Origin: Bacteroidales bacterium
Lineage (GTDB): Bacteria > Bacteroidota > Bacteroidia > Bacteroidales > F082
Direction of reading: 5' to 3'
Length of the DNA stretch: 64,000 nt
Assembly (NCBI GenBank): GCA_029983675.1
Contig: JASBYY010000008.1
Span: forward strand, 7,835-71,834
Part shown: piece by piece, positions 60,937 through 64,000 of the stretch
Layout of the letters: the number at the start of each line of letters is the position of its first letter
Numbering within the stretch: position 1 is the first letter of the stretch
The notes under the pieces: model-generated
What the model was told of the DNA's origin: nothing
What the model saw: the letters and a program-made list of their open reading frames with translations, nothing else
The model's database searches: none
Position numbers and translations under genes: made by a program

Positions 60937-61542
60937 ATGGCTAGATATACAGGTCCTAAGACAAAAATCGCACGTAAGTTCGGAGAGCCTATCTATGGTC
61001 CCGACAAGTATTTTGAAAAGAGAAACTATGCCCCTGGAATGCATGGTTCCAATAAGAGAAGAAAGAAAGTTTCGGAGTATGGTGTCCAGCTTCTTGAAAA
61101 ACAGAAGGTGAAATACATGTACGGTATTCTCGAGAAACAATTTAGAAAGACTTTCGATTTGGCGAGAAGAAAAGAGGGCGTTACCGGTCTCATCCTCCTT
61201 CAGTTGATCGAATCTCGCCTTGACAATGTGGTTTACCGTCTGGGTCTTGCCCCGACACGCGCCGCTGCACGTCAGCTCGTCAATCACCGCCACATCATTG
61301 TCAATGGTAAAGTGCTTAATATACCGTCTTATCTTGTTAAAATAGGCGACGTGGTGGGTGTCCGCGAAAAGTCGAAGAGCTTGGAAGTGATTTCCAATTC
61401 TGTCGAAGGTCACTCGAACCGCTTCCCTTGGCTCGAATGGGATGGTCAGAAGTTGTCTGGCAAGTTCTTGAGCTATCCGGCTCGTGAAGAGATTCCGGAA
61501 AACATCAACGAACAGCTGATCGTCGAGTTGTACTCCAAATAA
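60937..61542 (+). CDS. rpsD: 30S ribosomal protein S4, zinc-free type
   Basis: 201 residues. RYTGPKTKIARKFGEPIYGP without the N-terminal Cys4 zinc site, then the S4 domain RLDNVVYRLGLAPTRAAARQ and LVNHRHIIVNGKVLNIPSYL. In E. coli it represses the alpha operon. Confidence 0.99.
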   Translation: MARYTGPKTKIARKFGEPIYGPDKYFEKRNYAPGMHGSNKRRKKVSEYGVQLLEKQKVKYMYGILEKQFRKTFDLARRKEGVTGLILLQLIESRLDNVVYRLGLAPTRAAARQLVNHRHIIVNGKVLNIPSYLVKIGDVVGVREKSKSLEVISNSVEGHSNRFPWLEWDGQKLSGKFLSYPAREEIPENINEQLIVELYSK

Positions 61543-61586
61543 TCAATGAATAGTTAACCTGGTATAAATAAGAGAGGAAACCAATC

Positions 61587-62579
61587 ATGTCAATATTAGC
61601 GTTTCAAAAACCTGAAGAGGTCGTCATGGTCGAATCTACCGACACAAAAGGCGTATTCGAATTTCGCCCTCTTGAACCAGGTTTCGGCTTAACCATAGGC
61701 AACGCACTCAGAAGGATACTTCTGTCATCGTTAGAGGGCTTTGCAATCACTTCGATTCGTATCGATGGCGTGAGTCATGAATTTGATTCCATCAATGGGG
61801 TTATCGAGGATGTTGCTGACATCGTCTTGAATTTCAAGCAAGTCCGTCTGAAACAACAGATAGCCGATGAAACATACGAAAAGGTCAATTTTGTAATCAC
61901 TGGCAAAGAACAGTTCCTTGCCGGCGACATCAACAAGTACCTGTCGGTGTTTCAAGTGCTGAATCCTGAGTTGGTCATATGCAACCTGGAACCTTCGGTG
62001 AAGCTAAGCATAGAAATCACCATCGGTAAGGGTAGAGGTTATGTGCCTGCCGATGAAAACAAAGTTGCCGGCGCACCTGTCGACACCATCGCCATAGATT
62101 CGATCTACACTCCGATTCGTAACGTCAGCTATCGGATAGAAAACTGGCGCGTGGAGCAGAAAACCGACTATGAGATGCTGGTTATCGAAGTAGAAACAGA
62201 TGGTTCTATTAATCCTAAAGATGCGCTGAAAGAAGCTGCTAAGATATTGATTCATCACTTCATGCTGTTTTCCGACGAAAAGATCACGCTGATCCCTGAA
62301 GAGAAGGAGGAATCAGAGGAATTCGATGAGGATTCACTTCACCTTCGTCAGCTGCTTAAGACAAAGTTGATCGATCTTGATCTCTCTGTCCGTGCTTTGA
62401 ACTGCTTGAAAGCCGCAGAAGTTGAAACGCTTGGAGATCTCGTTGCATTTACGAAACCCGACTTGCTGAAGTTCCGCAATTTCGGCAAGAAGTCGTTGAC
62501 AGAATTGGATGAGTTGATTAAAAGTAAAGGTCTGGAGTTCGGAATGAACGTCAGCAAGTACAAATTAGATAAGGAATAA
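61587..62579 (+). CDS. rpoA: RNA polymerase subunit alpha
   Basis: 330 residues. N-terminal dimer domain (LEPGFGLTIGNALRRILLSS), an acidic linker (EEKEESEEFDEDS, about 235-250), and the C-terminal domain LSVRALNCLKAAEVETLGDL ending in the helix-hairpin-helix FRNFGKKSLTELDELIKSKG. A single canonical copy. Confidence 0.99.
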   Translation: MSILAFQKPEEVVMVESTDTKGVFEFRPLEPGFGLTIGNALRRILLSSLEGFAITSIRIDGVSHEFDSINGVIEDVADIVLNFKQVRLKQQIADETYEKVNFVITGKEQFLAGDINKYLSVFQVLNPELVICNLEPSVKLSIEITIGKGRGYVPADENKVAGAPVDTIAIDSIYTPIRNVSYRIENWRVEQKTDYEMLVIEVETDGSINPKDALKEAAKILIHHFMLFSDEKITLIPEEKEESEEFDEDSLHLRQLLKTKLIDLDLSVRALNCLKAAEVETLGDLVAFTKPDLLKFRNFGKKSLTELDELIKSKGLEFGMNVSKYKLDKE

Positions 62580-62584
62580 GAAAG

Positions 62585-63097
62585 ATGAGACACAATAAGA
62601 AATTCAATCATTTAGGAAGAAAAAGCGCACACCGCAAGGCTATGCTTTCCAATATGGCTACTTCGCTGATCCTCAACAAGCGTATCGTTACGACTGTTGC
62701 TAAAGCCAAGGCCTTAAGAATGTATGTCGAACCGTTGATCACACGCTCGAAAGAAGATAACACGGCATCACGTCGAATCGTCTTTGCACAGTTGAGGGAT
62801 AAAAACGCAGTTACCGAATTGTTCCGCGAAGTAAGTGTGAAGATTGCCAATCGTCCTGGCGGTTACACTAGGATCATCCGTCTGCCTAACGTCCGCTTAG
62901 GTGATGCTGCCGACATGTGCATGATGGAGCTGGTCGATTATAACGAAAACCTGCTGAATGTCGACAAACCCGCATCGAAAGCCAAATCGACACGAAGAGG
63001 TGGAAAGAAAGCTGCGCCTAAAGCAGAGGAAAAGACTGCCGTTGTTGAAGATGCACCAGTTGCTGAAAACAACGCGCCTGCTGAACCGGAAGCTTGA
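62585..63097 (+). CDS. rplQ: 50S ribosomal protein L17 with extended tail
   Basis: 170 residues. RHNKKFNHLGRKSAHRKAML and the RPGGYTRIIRLPNVRLGDAA segment. After about residue 120 there is an Ala/Lys/Glu/Pro-rich tail (GGKKAAPKAEEKTAVVEDAP) of about 45 residues, common in Bacteroidota. Last gene of the unit. Confidence 0.98.
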   Translation: MRHNKKFNHLGRKSAHRKAMLSNMATSLILNKRIVTTVAKAKALRMYVEPLITRSKEDNTASRRIVFAQLRDKNAVTELFREVSVKIANRPGGYTRIIRLPNVRLGDAADMCMMELVDYNENLLNVDKPASKAKSTRRGGKKAAPKAEEKTAVVEDAPVAENNAPAEPEA

Positions 63098-63124
63098 TAA
63101 TAATACAGTATTACTGATATTTTC

Positions 63125-63163
63125 AAAAATGGGTGTGCCTCAATTGAGGACACCCATTTTTAT
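63125..63163 (+). terminator. terminator after rplQ
   Basis: AAAAATGGGTGT (63125-63136) pairs with ACACCCATTTTT (63150-63161), and the inner GCCTC/GAGG region extends the stem. A T run ends the arm. Closes the infA-rplQ unit. Confidence 0.85.
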
Positions 63164-64000
63164 TTGACCTTGGCTTTCTGCTTGCATAGGCTCATGTCCT
63201 ATTCCTATTAGCCGATGTCAGACTTGTTTTCCTTGCCTTGGGTAAACAAATATATGATTGGCATCTGCATGATACATGCCGAAGGGTAGTTCGCGCATCC
63301 CTTTGAACTTTGCAATCTGGTTTTCAATATCGTTGGGCGAGCTCGTTTTTGCCTTTTTGTGAGTGAAGGAATGGTATCGTGTTCCCATGTTTCTTTTCCA
63401 TGATGGTGATGATGGGTTTTGAAGCTAGTGTTGCACATGATATTTTGAATGGTGGAATATGTCGCAACGATTAGAAAATGTTTTGAACTCATTAATCCCT
63501 TATCTCATAAATCATTTCTTTTCGGTTGATTTGATGCGCTGCATGGCTATTTTGCCCATCGTCTCGCTCATAGAGCCTGCCATGCTACGTTCCGCTCCAC
63601 TCAGAACAATGTCATGCTGCACGTGGCCCGCTTTATCAGCATCCAGTCGTGCCGAACAATCTCATGCTGCAATCAGTTTCCGTCATGCTGAACTTGATTC
63701 AGCATCTCTTCAGCATCTCCTTACTATCAGAAATATCCTAATAGAACAACATCCTCGAAAGGAGAAATCCCAAACAGATTCAGGATCGTTGTCCAGAATG
63801 ACAAGTTTGGAATGACTAAGATGGATAGCCCTGCATGTCAAATAGAGCTGTACCGACCGTCCTCATCACGGCATAGCAATGAATGAACTCAATTCTACAC
63901 CATTCGAAACCGCTTCTTAGAGGCATTAATGAGTTGTATATATAATAGGTGATGCGGTTGTTTTTTCCGTTGTTTGTCGCCGTATTCCCCTTGATGCCTG
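63164..64000. other. gene-poor stretch
   Basis: No convincing gene. A 56-codon minus-strand frame (63388 to 63218, MGTRYHSFTHKKAKTSSPND onward) reads like a protein but has no recognised relative or promoter. A 118-codon plus-strand frame crosses the REP-like element and is spurious (it contains HAELDSAS). Confidence 0.5.
63682..63802 (-). repeat. REP-like dispersed element, copy 3 (inverted)
   Basis: Read on the minus strand it has the same plan as the copies at 18435 and 18592: GTCATTC at the start, a middle with GAGGAT...TCTAT.AGGATA, and the end GATGCTGAATCAAGTTCAGC then ATGAC. The three copies bracket the injection system and ribosomal regions 45 kb apart. Confidence 0.7.

Noticed and set aside
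63459..63815. 118-codon plus-strand frame near the right end
   Set aside because: It runs through the inverted REP-like element and contains HAELDSAS; no other protein-like features.

Overview
The window is a chromosomal segment of a Bacteroidota bacterium, most likely order Bacteroidales. The evidence is the repeated Bacteroidota-type promoter (TTTG or TTG, 19-21 bases, TAnnTTTG) before many genes, A-rich leaders with few Shine-Dalgarno sequences, Bacteroidota-like protein sequences throughout, and a str/S10/spc/alpha ribosomal super-cluster without tuf. Species cannot be named from the sequence alone.

Bases 1-18300 are housekeeping and envelope genes. They include the 3' end of a MurL-type UDP-MurNAc-L-Ala-L-Glu epimerase coupled to a MurD2-type ligase, an M48 lipoprotein protease, an AAA_14/DUF4143 ATPase behind 22-bp direct repeats, tRNA-Gly(CCC) and tRNA-Val(TAC), an MFS carrier, an M16 protease, rsmG, a glucosaminidase, the operon rfbC-lytic transglycosylase-uvrA headed by a decayed four-helix-bundle gene, lpdA and a 54-residue membrane protein.

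Bases 18300-19100 hold two REP-like elements. From 19129 to 44569 lies the main item: a contractile injection system locus of the extracellular (eCIS; Afp/PVC/Bacteroidetes injection system) type. It begins with a DUF4157 protein whose AT-rich C-terminal half looks like a swapped-in effector domain. A dead IS5-type element follows. Then comes a co-directional run: DUF4255 cap, sheath, tube, a second tube domain fused to about 600 residues of helical repeats, three tiny ORFs (one DUF5908), Pvc7-like tube initiator, VgrG-like spike, PAAR tip, gp25, baseplate J, Pvc12-like wedge, an unrecognised 865-residue protein, a BspA-type leucine-rich-repeat protein in the fibre position, a CIS_TMP-family protein and the Pvc15-like AAA+ ATPase. 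No TssJLM membrane complex, lysis cassette or integrase is visible. The tube-coil fusion, the hairpin over its start codon, the LRR protein and the cysteine-protease-like effector tail are the parts least like textbook systems.

After a 109-residue orphan ORF and a 260-nt leader, bases 45618-63097 carry rpsL-rpsG-fusA-S10-spc-alpha to rplQ, all on the + strand. The run is interrupted after secY by a strong terminator and a new promoter before infA, and map is absent from its usual place there. L36 has lost three of the four usual zinc ligands, and S14 and S4 are zinc-free types. The last 840 bases hold no convincing gene, only a third, inverted copy of the REP-like element.

All calls come from reading the sequence and the translated frames by eye. 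No database search was run.
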